This document shows, piece after piece, positions 34,045-42,867 of a stretch of 64,000 bases of DNA. Source of the stretch: Thermoguttaceae bacterium (GTDB lineage Bacteria; Planctomycetota; Planctomycetia; Pirellulales; Thermoguttaceae); assembly GCA_017937685.1 (NCBI GenBank), contig JAGBDD010000197.1:1-64000 (forward strand), read 5' to 3'. Under the pieces are notes generated by a model. It was not told where the DNA came from. It saw only the letters and a list, made by a program, of their open reading frames with translations, and ran no database searches. How positions within the stretch are numbered: position 1 is the stretch's first letter; each line of letters begins with the position of its first letter. Position numbers and translations under genes: made by a program.

Positions 34045-36132
34045 CTAATCGTCGTAATCGAGACTTCGTTCGTCTTCGTCGAGAATCCAAGCGAGCCGCC
34101 CGAGCAAAAGCGCGTAAAGCGGCGTCAAAACGACGAGCGCGAACAGCGCCGCCGCCCCGTACTCCGGCGTTTTAAAATAACGGATTCCCAACGTAAGCGG
34201 AGCGAAAACGAGCGCCGCCGAAACCGCCCAAAATTGCGTCCAAACGACGATTCGCCGAAGAAAACTCGCCAAAACCGCCCCGCAAATCGGCGCGAACGGC
34301 CAGCCGGTGTAAAGCGTCGAAAGGTAAAAAATCGGGAAGCAAACGCTAAACGATCCGGCAAGCGTCGCTGCGATTCGCAAGTCGACGAGCTGAAGTCCGC
34401 TCAATGCTTCGGCGGTCTCCTCCCCGCTTTCGAACCAACCGAGTCCTCCGGCAAGCGCGACGCCCGGCGAAAAAGCCGCTCCGACAAGCGCGGCGAACCA
34501 AAGCGCGTAAAGGAGCCCGTCAAGTCGGTCGTCGTCGCGCCAAGAGAGGACGCGACGCGCTCCGGACGCTCCGGCGCCAAAAATCGCTTCAAAAAAACTC
34601 GCCGTCCAATACGTCCAAAAGAGAGCCGTTGGAAACGCTATAACCGTTAAAACGCAAAATTCGAACTTCTCGATCGGGCCGCCGTTCCCCTGCGCCGCGA
34701 TCGTCGGCGCCAACGAATAAAGAACGTAAGCCGTTAACGCCAAACCGATTAGAACGACCGCGCCCGCTCGCGCCCAAAGTTCGTTCGTCGCGAGCGCTTG
34801 AAACGTTCGGTTGAAGAGCGGCGCCCGGCGCGGCGGCGCGGGGCGCGTCCAAATCGCTTCGCCGTTTCGATAACGGAGAACGAGCGGCGGCAAAAAAGCG
34901 GTCGGGTCTTCGATTTCCGGCGGCGTCGCCAAGCGGCGAACAACGCGTTTCAGCGCCCGAATCGGAGACGTTAAAACCGATAAAATCGCCAACGTCCGTT
35001 CAAGTTCGGGGTTTTCACCCAAAGCGCCGACGTTTTGCCGTTCGCCCCTTGGCTCCGTCGCCGTCGTCGGGTCGTTTCGCGTCTTTCGCAACGCCTCGTC
35101 GACCGCGACGGAGCCGAACTCCGCTTTCATCTCTTCCAAACGACGTCGGCGTTCCCGCTCTTCCCGACTCGAACGTTTTTTCGGTTTCGCGACGGCGGTC
35201 GAAGCGGTCGAGCCGCCTTTTTGAGACGCAGAACCTTGTCGATTTTTCCGTTTATCCGGATATTTCGCCGACGCGTCGGGCTTTTTCGGCGGCGTCGGAG
35301 CGATCGTTTTCGCCGAATTCGGAACGAAAACCGTTTTTCCGTCGAAACGTTGATAAACGCGGTCGGGAGCGTCCGGGATTTCGCCGAGTTCGTAAACGCC
35401 TCGGTCGCGCGGTTGGAAACGGACGTCGGTCGTCGCGAGCTGTTCTTTGAGCGCCGCCGTTACGACGGTTTCCGTTCCGCAGTCGGGACAGCGAACCGTT
35501 TGGCCGAGCAGTTCGGCGGGCGCTTGCGTCAACGTCTCGCAAACGCGGCAACGCACCGGATAATAAACGGGTTCCGCCGATTTTTTCGTCTCGTTTTTAT
35601 CGCTTTTACCGATTTTTTCGCTTTTATCGCCGTCGTTTTCGCCGCCGGACTCGTTCGAACGCCCGCCTTTCGGAAAATTCGACGCGACGCCGGAAGCGGA
35701 ATCGTTTTTAACGGTTCCAGCGGTTTTAACGGTCGAGTCGCTATTTTCTTTAACGCCGTAAATATCGGCCCCGGCGACGTCGATTCCGACGCGGTTCGGA
35801 TTGCGCGCCGGAGAGAGGAGTTCGTCTTGCCGCCGTTTTTGCGGATTATTAAAGCGCTCGTAATCGGTTTCCGTTTCAAAATCAAGATAATCGGGAACGA
35901 CGATCTCTTCGTCGCAGTCGGGGCAAACGACGATCTTCCCGACGTCCGCCTTCGTCGCGAAGAGTCGCGTTCGGCAACGCGGGCACCCGAACGAGCGGTA
36001 TCGAACCGGCGACGCGGGTTCGGAAGTCGGCGTCGCGGAGTAAATTTCGGCGTCGGCGGACGGCGTTCGGCGGCGATTTGCGTTCGGGTCGGGAGCGGAA
36101 GTCAACGCGGCGGTTCCTTTCGGCGGGTTCAA
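34045..36132 (-). CDS. Two-zinc-ribbon polytopic membrane protein
   Basis: A 695-residue protein. The N-terminal cytosolic part has two CxxC...CxxC zinc ribbons: CPRCRTRLFATKADVGKIVVCPDC (about residues 50-73) and CRVCETLTQAPAELLGQTVRCPDC (about 198-221). Acidic and Lys/Glu-rich low-complexity linkers follow (about 100-185 and 265-330), and then five to seven hydrophobic helices in the last 300 residues. This architecture (MJ0042-like finger plus membrane domain) is common and uncharacterised in planctomycetes. The neighbouring DUF1559 gene upstream points the same way. Function unknown. The N-terminal start ATG at 36132 has no outstanding ribosome site. Confidence 0.75.
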   Translation of the reverse strand: MNPPKGTAALTSAPDPNANRRRTPSADAEIYSATPTSEPASPVRYRSFGCPRCRTRLFATKADVGKIVVCPDCDEEIVVPDYLDFETETDYERFNNPQKRRQDELLSPARNPNRVGIDVAGADIYGVKENSDSTVKTAGTVKNDSASGVASNFPKGGRSNESGGENDGDKSEKIGKSDKNETKKSAEPVYYPVRCRVCETLTQAPAELLGQTVRCPDCGTETVVTAALKEQLATTDVRFQPRDRGVYELGEIPDAPDRVYQRFDGKTVFVPNSAKTIAPTPPKKPDASAKYPDKRKNRQGSASQKGGSTASTAVAKPKKRSSREERERRRRLEEMKAEFGSVAVDEALRKTRNDPTTATEPRGERQNVGALGENPELERTLAILSVLTSPIRALKRVVRRLATPPEIEDPTAFLPPLVLRYRNGEAIWTRPAPPRRAPLFNRTFQALATNELWARAGAVVLIGLALTAYVLYSLAPTIAAQGNGGPIEKFEFCVLTVIAFPTALFWTYWTASFFEAIFGAGASGARRVLSWRDDDRLDGLLYALWFAALVGAAFSPGVALAGGLGWFESGEETAEALSGLQLVDLRIAATLAGSFSVCFPIFYLSTLYTGWPFAPICGAVLASFLRRIVVWTQFWAVSAALVFAPLTLGIRYFKTPEYGAAALFALVVLTPLYALLLGRLAWILDEDERSLDYDD

Positions 36133-36365
36133 GAGGCGGCAAACGGGTTAAATTGGGCGATTTAGCGAAGCGTTTCCGGCGCGACGGCGACGGCGGAAAC
36201 GGCGATTTTTATTAATTAAACCGTCGACGGCGCCAAAATCAAGCGGCTCGACGAAAAAATCGGCGAAAATACGGCGAACCTCCCGATCTTCAACTCGGCC
36301 TCTTTATTAAAATCAACAGAACCGGCAAACTCGACCGTTCGAAAACGCCCGTCGCCGCGATTTCG

Positions 36366-37409
36366 TCAAAGTCCGTTCGGAAGAATATCCCCGGCGGCGC
36401 AAGTGAAGAGCGCGGCAAACGTTTCCGCGTCGATCGTCTCGGAATGAAACCGGGCCGAACCGTCCGCGTAAAGGAAGTTCGCGCCGCCCGGATGAAGCGA
36501 GAAAATTTCGTTGTTGTTCGCGTTGTTGAAAAAGCGACCGTCCGACGCGACGACGGCGACGTCCATCACAAAGCCGGAACCGGGGTCGGCCCAATCGGAG
36601 TTGAGAAGCGGCTCTTTCGGCGTTTCGTTCGGGTCGCCGCGACGTCCGCCGCGCAAGAATTTGAACGGACGACCGGACGCTTCGAAAAAGAGGAACGACG
36701 AACTCAAGCCGTCGAGAACGGCGCTCGGATAAACGGGCGCGCGCCGCGAAAATTCGGCGGAATTGGAAAAGTCGGGCAACAGAACGCTCGTCCATTCGGA
36801 ACGGTCGCGGAGCCCGAGTTTCTCCCGAACGCCGCGCCGAATCAGATAGCAACTCGCGTAATCGGTCGGATAATACTTTTTCGTTCCGAAATCCCGGTCG
36901 CCGGGCGCGGTCGGACAAAGAAAAATTGGAATCCGTTTCTCCGTCGCCTCGCGGTTGACCGCCGCCGACCAAGTCGCCGTCCAGTCAACCGCCGAATACG
37001 CCGCGCTTTCCTCGACGAACGGCAACAAAATCGTCAAAACGTTATGCCGGTCGCGACGCTGTCCGTTCGGCGCGACATACGTCGTCTTCGTCGGCGGGAA
37101 AACGCTGTTGACGTCCAAATAAGAATGAATCGCCAAGCCGATTTGACGCATATGCGAAACGCAACTCGTCCGCCGAACCGTTTCGCGCGCCGCTTGAACC
37201 GCCGGCAAAAGGAGCCCGAGCAAAACGCCGACGACCGCGATCACGACGAGCAGTTCGACCAACGTAAAACCGCCGAGCCGACCGCGTTCGCAACCGCCGT
37301 CCAAGACGCGCTTCAAACCAGTCGCGTCCGCGCCGCTTGCGCGACGGTCGAGCGAGCGAAAACAACCGCTCCGACGCGAACAAAATTCGCGCCGCGTTCC
37401 GATTTTCAT
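36366..37409 (-). CDS. DUF1559 domain protein with prepilin-like N-terminus
   Basis: A 347-residue protein from the ATG at 37409, which has a strong G-rich ribosome site; an in-frame ATG at 37454 is weaker. After a basic leader comes the type IV prepilin-like segment GFTLVELLVVIAVVGVLLGLL (about residues 46-66), with G/F at the cleavage point and E at position +5. LLPAVQAARETVRRTSCVSHMRQIGLAIHSY follows. The C-terminus has the family HxGGxxxxxxDGS motif (HPGGANFLYADGS). These are the hallmarks of DUF1559 (SBP_bac_10), found in large numbers in planctomycetes. Such proteins are thought to be exported by a pseudopilin route; their role is unknown. Confidence 0.9.
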   Translation of the reverse strand: MKIGTRREFCSRRSGCFRSLDRRASGADATGLKRVLDGGCERGRLGGFTLVELLVVIAVVGVLLGLLLPAVQAARETVRRTSCVSHMRQIGLAIHSYLDVNSVFPPTKTTYVAPNGQRRDRHNVLTILLPFVEESAAYSAVDWTATWSAAVNREATEKRIPIFLCPTAPGDRDFGTKKYYPTDYASCYLIRRGVREKLGLRDRSEWTSVLLPDFSNSAEFSRRAPVYPSAVLDGLSSSFLFFEASGRPFKFLRGGRRGDPNETPKEPLLNSDWADPGSGFVMDVAVVASDGRFFNNANNNEIFSLHPGGANFLYADGSARFHSETIDAETFAALFTCAAGDILPNGL

Positions 37410-37586
37410 CGTTTTCGCCCCCCTTCTCATTCTTTCGCGTCTCGACAAGGCCAATAAAAGCCCGTCGCGTCGAAAAGCGGGTTTCGGCGCGTTGGCGTTC
37501 GTTCGGCGCTTCCGCCCTTCGTCGCCGTTAAAACGTCAAACGGCGACGCGAGAAGAACGGAAAACGGAAATTGACAAAAGCCGGCG

Positions 37587-38633
37587 TTACTTTTTAACGA
37601 TTTTACCGACTTTCCAGCTTTGCAAGTTCATTTCGGCGAGAGTCGCTTGAACGTCGTCGGCGATTTCCGGCTTGACGACCAAAACAAGACCGAGCCCCAT
37701 ATTGAAGACGCGTTCCATTTCGGCGTCGTCGATCGAACCGAGCTTTTGCAACCAGCCGAAAACCGGCGGAACGTCCCAAGAATTCGGGGTAATTTCCGGC
37801 GCGACGCCCTCGGGGAGAACGCGAGAGAGGTTTTCGACCAAGCCGCCGCCGGTGATGTGCGCGACGCCGCGGATTCCGTCGTTCGCGCCGAACTTTTCGA
37901 AGAGCGCGAGCGCCGGTTTGACGTAAAGACGCGTCGGCGTCAAGAGCGCGTCGGCGACCGTTTGGTTCAATTCCGGGACAAACTCGTCCGGTTGGAGGCC
38001 CGCGATGTCGAAAACGACGCGGCGAATCAGCGAATAACCGTTCGAATGGCAACCGCTCGACGCGACGCCGATCAGAACGTCGCCGTCTTGAATCGCTTTC
38101 CCGTCGATGATTTTCGAACGTTCCGCGACGCCGACGCAGAAGCCGGCCAAGTCGTATTCGCCGGGATTGTACATTCCGGAGAGGATCGCCGTTTCGCCGC
38201 CGATCAGCGCGCAACCGACTTCTTCGCAAGCCTTAGCGATCCCGGAAACCAGCTCTTCGAGTTGGTCGGGGTCGTCTTTCGGCGTCGCGACGTAATCGAG
38301 GAAAAAGAGCGGTTCGGCGCCGCAGCAGATCGCGTCGTTGACGCTCATCGCGACCAAGTCGATCCCGACGGTCGAATGACGGTTCGTTTGGCAGGCGATT
38401 TTGATTTTCGTTCCGACGCCGTCGGTGCAGCTGACGAGAACCGGGTCTTCGTACTTGCGCTCGGGGCCGCCGTCTTTGAGGAGACCGTTCAAGCGGAAAA
38501 GCCCGGCGAACCCGCCGTCGAGGCGCATTACGCGCGGCGAAAAGGTCTTCGCAACCAATTTGGGCAGACGGGACATCGATTCGGCGTAAATATCCAAGTC
38601 GACGCCGGAACTTTTATAAGTCGCTTTTTCCAT
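37587..38633 (-). CDS. purM: Phosphoribosylformylglycinamidine cyclo-ligase (AIR synthetase)
   Basis: Closes FGAM to aminoimidazole ribotide using ATP, step five of purine synthesis. The 348-residue length is usual. Visible motifs are YKSSGVDLDIYAESM at the start, DGVGTKIKIA (about residues 70-79, ATP/metal loop), DLVAMSVNDAICCGAEPLFFLDY (dimer core), GGETAILSGMY and the C-terminal HITGGGLVENLSRVLP. It is transcribed away from rsmG from a promoter at 38819-38846 with a leader of about 185 bases; the ribosome site is weak. Confidence 0.96.
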   Translation of the reverse strand: MEKATYKSSGVDLDIYAESMSRLPKLVAKTFSPRVMRLDGGFAGLFRLNGLLKDGGPERKYEDPVLVSCTDGVGTKIKIACQTNRHSTVGIDLVAMSVNDAICCGAEPLFFLDYVATPKDDPDQLEELVSGIAKACEEVGCALIGGETAILSGMYNPGEYDLAGFCVGVAERSKIIDGKAIQDGDVLIGVASSGCHSNGYSLIRRVVFDIAGLQPDEFVPELNQTVADALLTPTRLYVKPALALFEKFGANDGIRGVAHITGGGLVENLSRVLPEGVAPEITPNSWDVPPVFGWLQKLGSIDDAEMERVFNMGLGLVLVVKPEIADDVQATLAEMNLQSWKVGKIVKK

Positions 38634-38818
38634 TTTTAGGACTCTCGTAAACGGGGTTTCGCGGGGGGAACGAAGGAATCGACGGTCGAACGCGCCGGTT
38701 TTAACGGATTTGACGGTCTCGGCGTCTTTGCAGGATTTACCGGTATTGACGGCGATTAAGCGTCAGAAAGCGCGTCGTCGAACCGATTTAAGGCGACGAC
38801 TCGAACGCTTCCGCTTTT

Positions 38819-38846
38819 ATTATAATTCTTCGGCGAAATAACGCAA
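38819..38846 (-). promoter_or_regulatory. purM promoter (minus strand)
   Basis: On the minus strand: TTGCGT (complement of 38841-38846), 16-bp spacer, TATAAT (complement of 38819-38824). The same -35 hexamer and spacing occur at glnN. Confidence 0.6.
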
Positions 38847-38929
38847 GGACGGGCGGCGCGAGAAAACGCCGACTTTTTCCGCTTCCCGCGCTTCTCGCAA
38901 GAAAATCGCCCCGGTTCGTTAAGGGGGGG

Positions 38930-38958
38930 AAGACAAAATTGCAAAATTGGGTTATAAT
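38930..38958 (+). promoter_or_regulatory. rsmG promoter
   Basis: AAGACA (38930-38935), 17-bp spacer, TATAAT (38953-38958), diverging from the purM promoter. The leader to 39135 is about 170 bases. Confidence 0.5.
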
Positions 38959-39134
38959 AACGGAGAAAACGTCGCGGACGGTCGAAACGTTGCCTCGATT
39001 CGCCGCCGTCCGAAGCGCAGACGCGCAAGACGCCCGACAACAAAACGTCGAAAACGCTTCTTATATATTAATATTGACAAAATATTGCCGACGAAGCGCC
39101 GACGCCCCCCGAACAAGGAAGAAAACAAGTCGAA

Positions 39135-40568
39135 ATGTTGGAATCTAACGACCGCGCCCCCGTCGAACAGCCCGCCGAAAACGCCGTCCCGGCCCAAGAA
39201 CCGCAAGTCGCGGAAACGCCCGCCGTCGACGCCGTTCAACTCGACAAAATCGTCAAAATCGAACCCAACGACGCCGCGCAAGAAGACGGCGCCGAAATCA
39301 ACCTCGACGCCGTAAACGCTCGACTCGCCGAAAACGCGGACGCCGAAACGTCCGACGACGAAGCCAAAAACGCCGAGCCGGTCGCCCCGCCCTCCGCGAC
39401 GCTCGAAGAAGCGCTCGAAAAGTTCGGAATCGAACTCCCGGCGAAAAAAGTTAGACTTCTCAAAGAATATTGCGAAACTCTTTGGATTTGGAACGAGCGC
39501 GTCAACCTCACCCGGCACGACGATTACGACAAGTTCGTTTCCCGCGACCTCGTCGACTCGATCCGCTTGGCCGCTTGCCTTCAAAAGGGCGAACACGTCC
39601 TCGACGTCGGCTCCGGCGGCGGCGTCCCGGGTCTCGTCGTCGCGATTTTGCGTCCGGACGTCGTCGTCGAACTTTGCGACTCGACCGGCAAAAAAGCGGA
39701 GGCGCTCGGCGCCATCGTCGACGCGCTCGGGCTCGAAACGAACGTTTGGTACGCGAAGGCGGAAGATTTGTTAAAAGTTCACCGCTTTCACACCCTTACG
39801 ATCCGCGCGGTCGGCAAAATCGCTAAACTTTTGCCGACGTTCGCTCCGCTTTGGCACGCGTTCGACCGCATCTTGATGATCAAGGGCCCGAATTGGCCGG
39901 CGGAACGGGGAGAAGCGCGCCACTACAACCTCTTGAACAACGTCGCGTTGCGCAAAATCGACGAATACGAGAACCCCGGCGCCGAACACAACAGCGTTAT
40001 TTTGCAGTTCTGCCGCAAGAGCCGCTTCGAGGAAATGGAACGCCGCGCGCAAGCGTTAGCCGAAGGCAAGCCGATCGAGCTGGAAATCGAGCCGGTCGAA
40101 GTCGACAACAAACAACGGCGCGAATTTTCCGACGATCGCTCCGGTCGCGGGCGCGGCGGTCGCGGTTCGTTCGGCGGCGGACGGGGCGGCAAAGGCGGTC
40201 GCGACGATCGGAACCGTCGTCCGGATCGCAAATTCGTCGACGCGCAAGACCGTCGCGGCGGTTTCGACGGCGACTCGGCGAACGGCGAAACCCGCGTTTT
40301 CGCCCGTCGCAACGGCAAAGCGCCGCGCGGTTGGACGGGCAAGAGTCGCGATTTCGGCGGCGACGGCGGCGATTCCCGTTCGAACGGCGCGTCTTCCGGC
40401 GGTTCGAAACGTTTTAACAACGGCGACGACAAGAAACCGGGCGCTCGCGGCGGACGATCCGGCGGTTCGTTCGGCGGCGGTAAAAAAACGGGCGGTCGCG
40501 GTTCGTTTGGCGGCGGCAAGAAACCGGGCGCTCGCGGCGGACGGTCGGACGGCGGTTCGCGCGACTAA
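39135..40568 (+). CDS. rsmG: 16S rRNA (guanine-527 N7)-methyltransferase with extended termini
   Basis: Methylates G527 of 16S rRNA using SAM. The catalytic domain spans about residues 90-320: LEEALEKFGIELP, LWIWNERVNLTRHDDYDKFVSRDLVDS, then the SAM motif VLDVGSGGGVPGLVVAI (about 155-171) and RAVGKIAKLLP. It is flanked by an acidic, proline-rich N-terminal extension (about 85 residues) and a C-terminal tail of about 145 residues, highly enriched in Gly, Arg, Ser and Asp. The tail holds many RGG-like clusters (GRGRGGRGSFGGGRGGKGGR, repeated GSFGGGKK). Standard RsmG has about 210 residues, so this version is more than double. The tail probably binds RNA, by analogy with RGG domains. Confidence 0.9.
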   Translation: MLESNDRAPVEQPAENAVPAQEPQVAETPAVDAVQLDKIVKIEPNDAAQEDGAEINLDAVNARLAENADAETSDDEAKNAEPVAPPSATLEEALEKFGIELPAKKVRLLKEYCETLWIWNERVNLTRHDDYDKFVSRDLVDSIRLAACLQKGEHVLDVGSGGGVPGLVVAILRPDVVVELCDSTGKKAEALGAIVDALGLETNVWYAKAEDLLKVHRFHTLTIRAVGKIAKLLPTFAPLWHAFDRILMIKGPNWPAERGEARHYNLLNNVALRKIDEYENPGAEHNSVILQFCRKSRFEEMERRAQALAEGKPIELEIEPVEVDNKQRREFSDDRSGRGRGGRGSFGGGRGGKGGRDDRNRRPDRKFVDAQDRRGGFDGDSANGETRVFARRNGKAPRGWTGKSRDFGGDGGDSRSNGASSGGSKRFNNGDDKKPGARGGRSGGSFGGGKKTGGRGSFGGGKKPGARGGRSDGGSRD

Positions 40569-40656
40569 AACCTAATTTCGCTTTAAAATCGTTTTGTCGT
40601 CGACGCGCCTTGTTTTCGCGTCGGCGCAACGTTAACGCAACAATAAAGGATTTTCG

Positions 40657-42774
40657 ATGTTTCGTTTATTTTCCTCGCGTTGGTCGACGTTCGTTGGAAC
40701 GGGCGCGCTTCTTTTGAGCGTTTCGGCCTTCGTCGGTTGTCAAAAATCGGCGCCGGAAACGGAAAACGCCGACCCGAACGTTGTCGCGCAAACCGGCGAC
40801 GCTTCGGCGTTCCCGCAATTTTCGACCGAAATTCGTTTGCTCTCGGCGGAACAACTCGCCGCGCTCGGAGCGAAAAACGACCTCCCGACCGAGTTTGTCC
40901 AACCGAACGCATACTCCGTTCAAGTCGTTCGTCCGGAACGTTTTCGCGACCTTGAAAACGGCTCCGTCGCGCTCGAAACGTTCGCGAACGCGTCGCTGCA
41001 ACTCCCGCTTCCGGAACTCCTCGACGGCGCCGACTTAGCGCTCGCCAGCAAAACGTTTTCGCTCGAAACGTTGAAAAACGCCCAAAACGGCGAAACGCTT
41101 CAAGAAGGTTTCCCGACGCCGTCCGAAGTTGTTTACCTCCGCTTCCCCGAGCCGGTCGACCAAGCCGCGCTCGACGCTAAAGTTTTCAAAAACGCCGATC
41201 CGAACGCCGTTAAAACGCAAAAATTCGGCGCGGTCGACGTTCGCGTTTTGGAAAACGCGCTTCCGGTTCCGCTCGACCAAACCGGTCAAGCGTTCGGGCG
41301 CGTCGACCAAATGCTCGCCGGTCTCGCCTTCCCGACGCCGAACTCCGTCGTTTTCTTCTCCGGTTCGCCGACCGCGCTCGACGCTTATTTTAGCGGCAAA
41401 ACCGGCGACGAACGGGGCGTCGCGGCGCAACGCGTCGGGCGGCTTCCGCTCGAAAAGCTCGACGCGGCCTTCCTTTACGACTTCGACTTCGACGTCGCGA
41501 CGACCGCGCTCGTTCAGCCGCCGGTTCCGTTGACTCCGGCGCTTATCGAAGCGATGCAACCGAACGTCTCCGGTTTCCATTTCGTCGTCGACGCGAACTC
41601 CGCCGACGGCGCGATTTTGACGCTCGTCGTCGACGCGAAGTCGCCCGAAGGCGCCGAAACGTTGCGCAAGGCGATCGGCGGCGCGCTGATGGAAGCGGTC
41701 GACGGTCTCGGCTCCGCTCTTCCGCAAGGCGAACAAGCCGCCGCGGCGACGGAAGCGATCGAAACGTTCGAGAAATTGCGAACGATTCTCAAATCGGCGA
41801 ACCTCGCGACCGAAGGCGCCCGCGTCGTCGGAACGCTGAAAAACTCGCCGGAAACGCTCGACTTTTTTGTCAACGCCTGCGAGAATATGAACTCGTTCCG
41901 CCGCCAATCGGAAATTTACGCGAAATACGGCGGCGCTCAAGACGCGTTAACCGCGCTCGGTCAAGCGTTTAACGCCTACCTGATGAAGAACAAAAAGTTC
42001 CCGGCTCCGATTCGCGCCGCCGACGGAACGCCGCTTTTGAGCTGGCGCGTCGCGATTCTCCCGGTTTTGGGCGCCGAAGGCCAAAAACTTTACGACGAAT
42101 TTAAACTCGACGAGCCTTGGAACAGCGACGCCAACCTGAAACTGTTGGAAAAAATGCCGTCGATTTTCGCCGCGCCGTTTGGCGACGTCGCGAAAACGTC
42201 GACGCCGTTCCTCGTCTTCACCGGTCAAAACGCGCCGTTCGGTCGCGTCGAACCGCTGACGCTCGACGACCTCAACCCGGAAAAACCGATTTTGTCGGTC
42301 GTTTTGGCCGCCGAAGCGAACGCGGTCGAATGGACGCGCCCGGAAGAGTTCGTCTTCAACCCGGCGAAACCGAGCGACGCGTTCGGCGAGTTCATTTGCG
42401 CCGTTACCCTCGACGGCAAGCTGGTTCAAGCCGAGTGCGACGATTCGGAAGAAGTTTCGAAGAAGCTCGCCGCCCGCATTTACGGCGTCGCCGCGACGGA
42501 AGAAGCCGCTCCGGTCGAAGAAACCGCCCCGGCGCAAGAGGCCGCTCCGGTCGAGGAAACCGCCCCGGCGCAAGAGGCCGCTCCGGTCGAGGAAACCGCC
42601 CCGGCGCAAGAAACCGCTCCGGTCGAGGAAACCGTCCCGGCGCAAGAAGCCGCTCCGACGGAAGAAACCGCTCCGGTCGAGGAAACCGCCCCGACGCAAG
42701 AAGCCGCTCCGGTCGAGGAAACCGCCCCGACGCAAGAAGCCGCTTCGGCGCAAGAAGCCGCTCCGGCGGAATAA
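40657..42774 (+). CDS. Lipoprotein with DUF1559-like C-terminal block and repeat tail
   Basis: A 705-residue exported protein with a lipoprotein signal (GALLLSVSAFVGC, acylated Cys near residue 28). A long beta-rich region of unknown type follows (residues about 60-420). A block then reads NAYLMKNKKFPAPIRAADGTP, LLSWRVAILPVLGAEGQKLY and FKLDEPWNSDANLKLL, the pattern of planctomycete DUF1559-associated proteins. The last 90 residues are a run of near-identical 12-residue repeats of form AAPVEETAPAQE (nucleotides 42505-42771), predicted disordered. Anchored in the outer or inner membrane by lipid. Function unknown. A hairpin terminator follows. Confidence 0.8.
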   Translation: MFRLFSSRWSTFVGTGALLLSVSAFVGCQKSAPETENADPNVVAQTGDASAFPQFSTEIRLLSAEQLAALGAKNDLPTEFVQPNAYSVQVVRPERFRDLENGSVALETFANASLQLPLPELLDGADLALASKTFSLETLKNAQNGETLQEGFPTPSEVVYLRFPEPVDQAALDAKVFKNADPNAVKTQKFGAVDVRVLENALPVPLDQTGQAFGRVDQMLAGLAFPTPNSVVFFSGSPTALDAYFSGKTGDERGVAAQRVGRLPLEKLDAAFLYDFDFDVATTALVQPPVPLTPALIEAMQPNVSGFHFVVDANSADGAILTLVVDAKSPEGAETLRKAIGGALMEAVDGLGSALPQGEQAAAATEAIETFEKLRTILKSANLATEGARVVGTLKNSPETLDFFVNACENMNSFRRQSEIYAKYGGAQDALTALGQAFNAYLMKNKKFPAPIRAADGTPLLSWRVAILPVLGAEGQKLYDEFKLDEPWNSDANLKLLEKMPSIFAAPFGDVAKTSTPFLVFTGQNAPFGRVEPLTLDDLNPEKPILSVVLAAEANAVEWTRPEEFVFNPAKPSDAFGEFICAVTLDGKLVQAECDDSEEVSKKLAARIYGVAATEEAAPVEETAPAQEAAPVEETAPAQEAAPVEETAPAQETAPVEETVPAQEAAPTEETAPVEETAPTQEAAPVEETAPTQEAASAQEAAPAE
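42505..42771 (+). repeat. In-frame tandem repeats, 36-bp unit
   Basis: About seven units coding for variants of the 12-residue motif AAPVEETAPAQE. Unit-length slippage keeps the reading frame, so copy number may vary between strains. Confidence 0.85.
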
Positions 42775-42789
42775 CCGCCCTTTTCTCGG

Positions 42790-42825
42790 CGCGACGTTTT
42801 AACCGGCGTCGCGTCGTTTTTTCGT
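42790..42825 (+). terminator. Terminator after the repeat-tailed lipoprotein
   Basis: CGCGACG (42790-42796) pairs with CGTCGCG (42807-42813), followed by TCGTTTTTTCG. Confidence 0.7.
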
Positions 42826-42867
42826 TTTGCCGTTAACCCGTTTTCTCCCAACGCTTCCGCTAACGCG

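Noticed and set aside
42505-42771. CRISPR-like repeat array
   Set aside because: Units are contiguous without spacers and code in frame for a protein tail.
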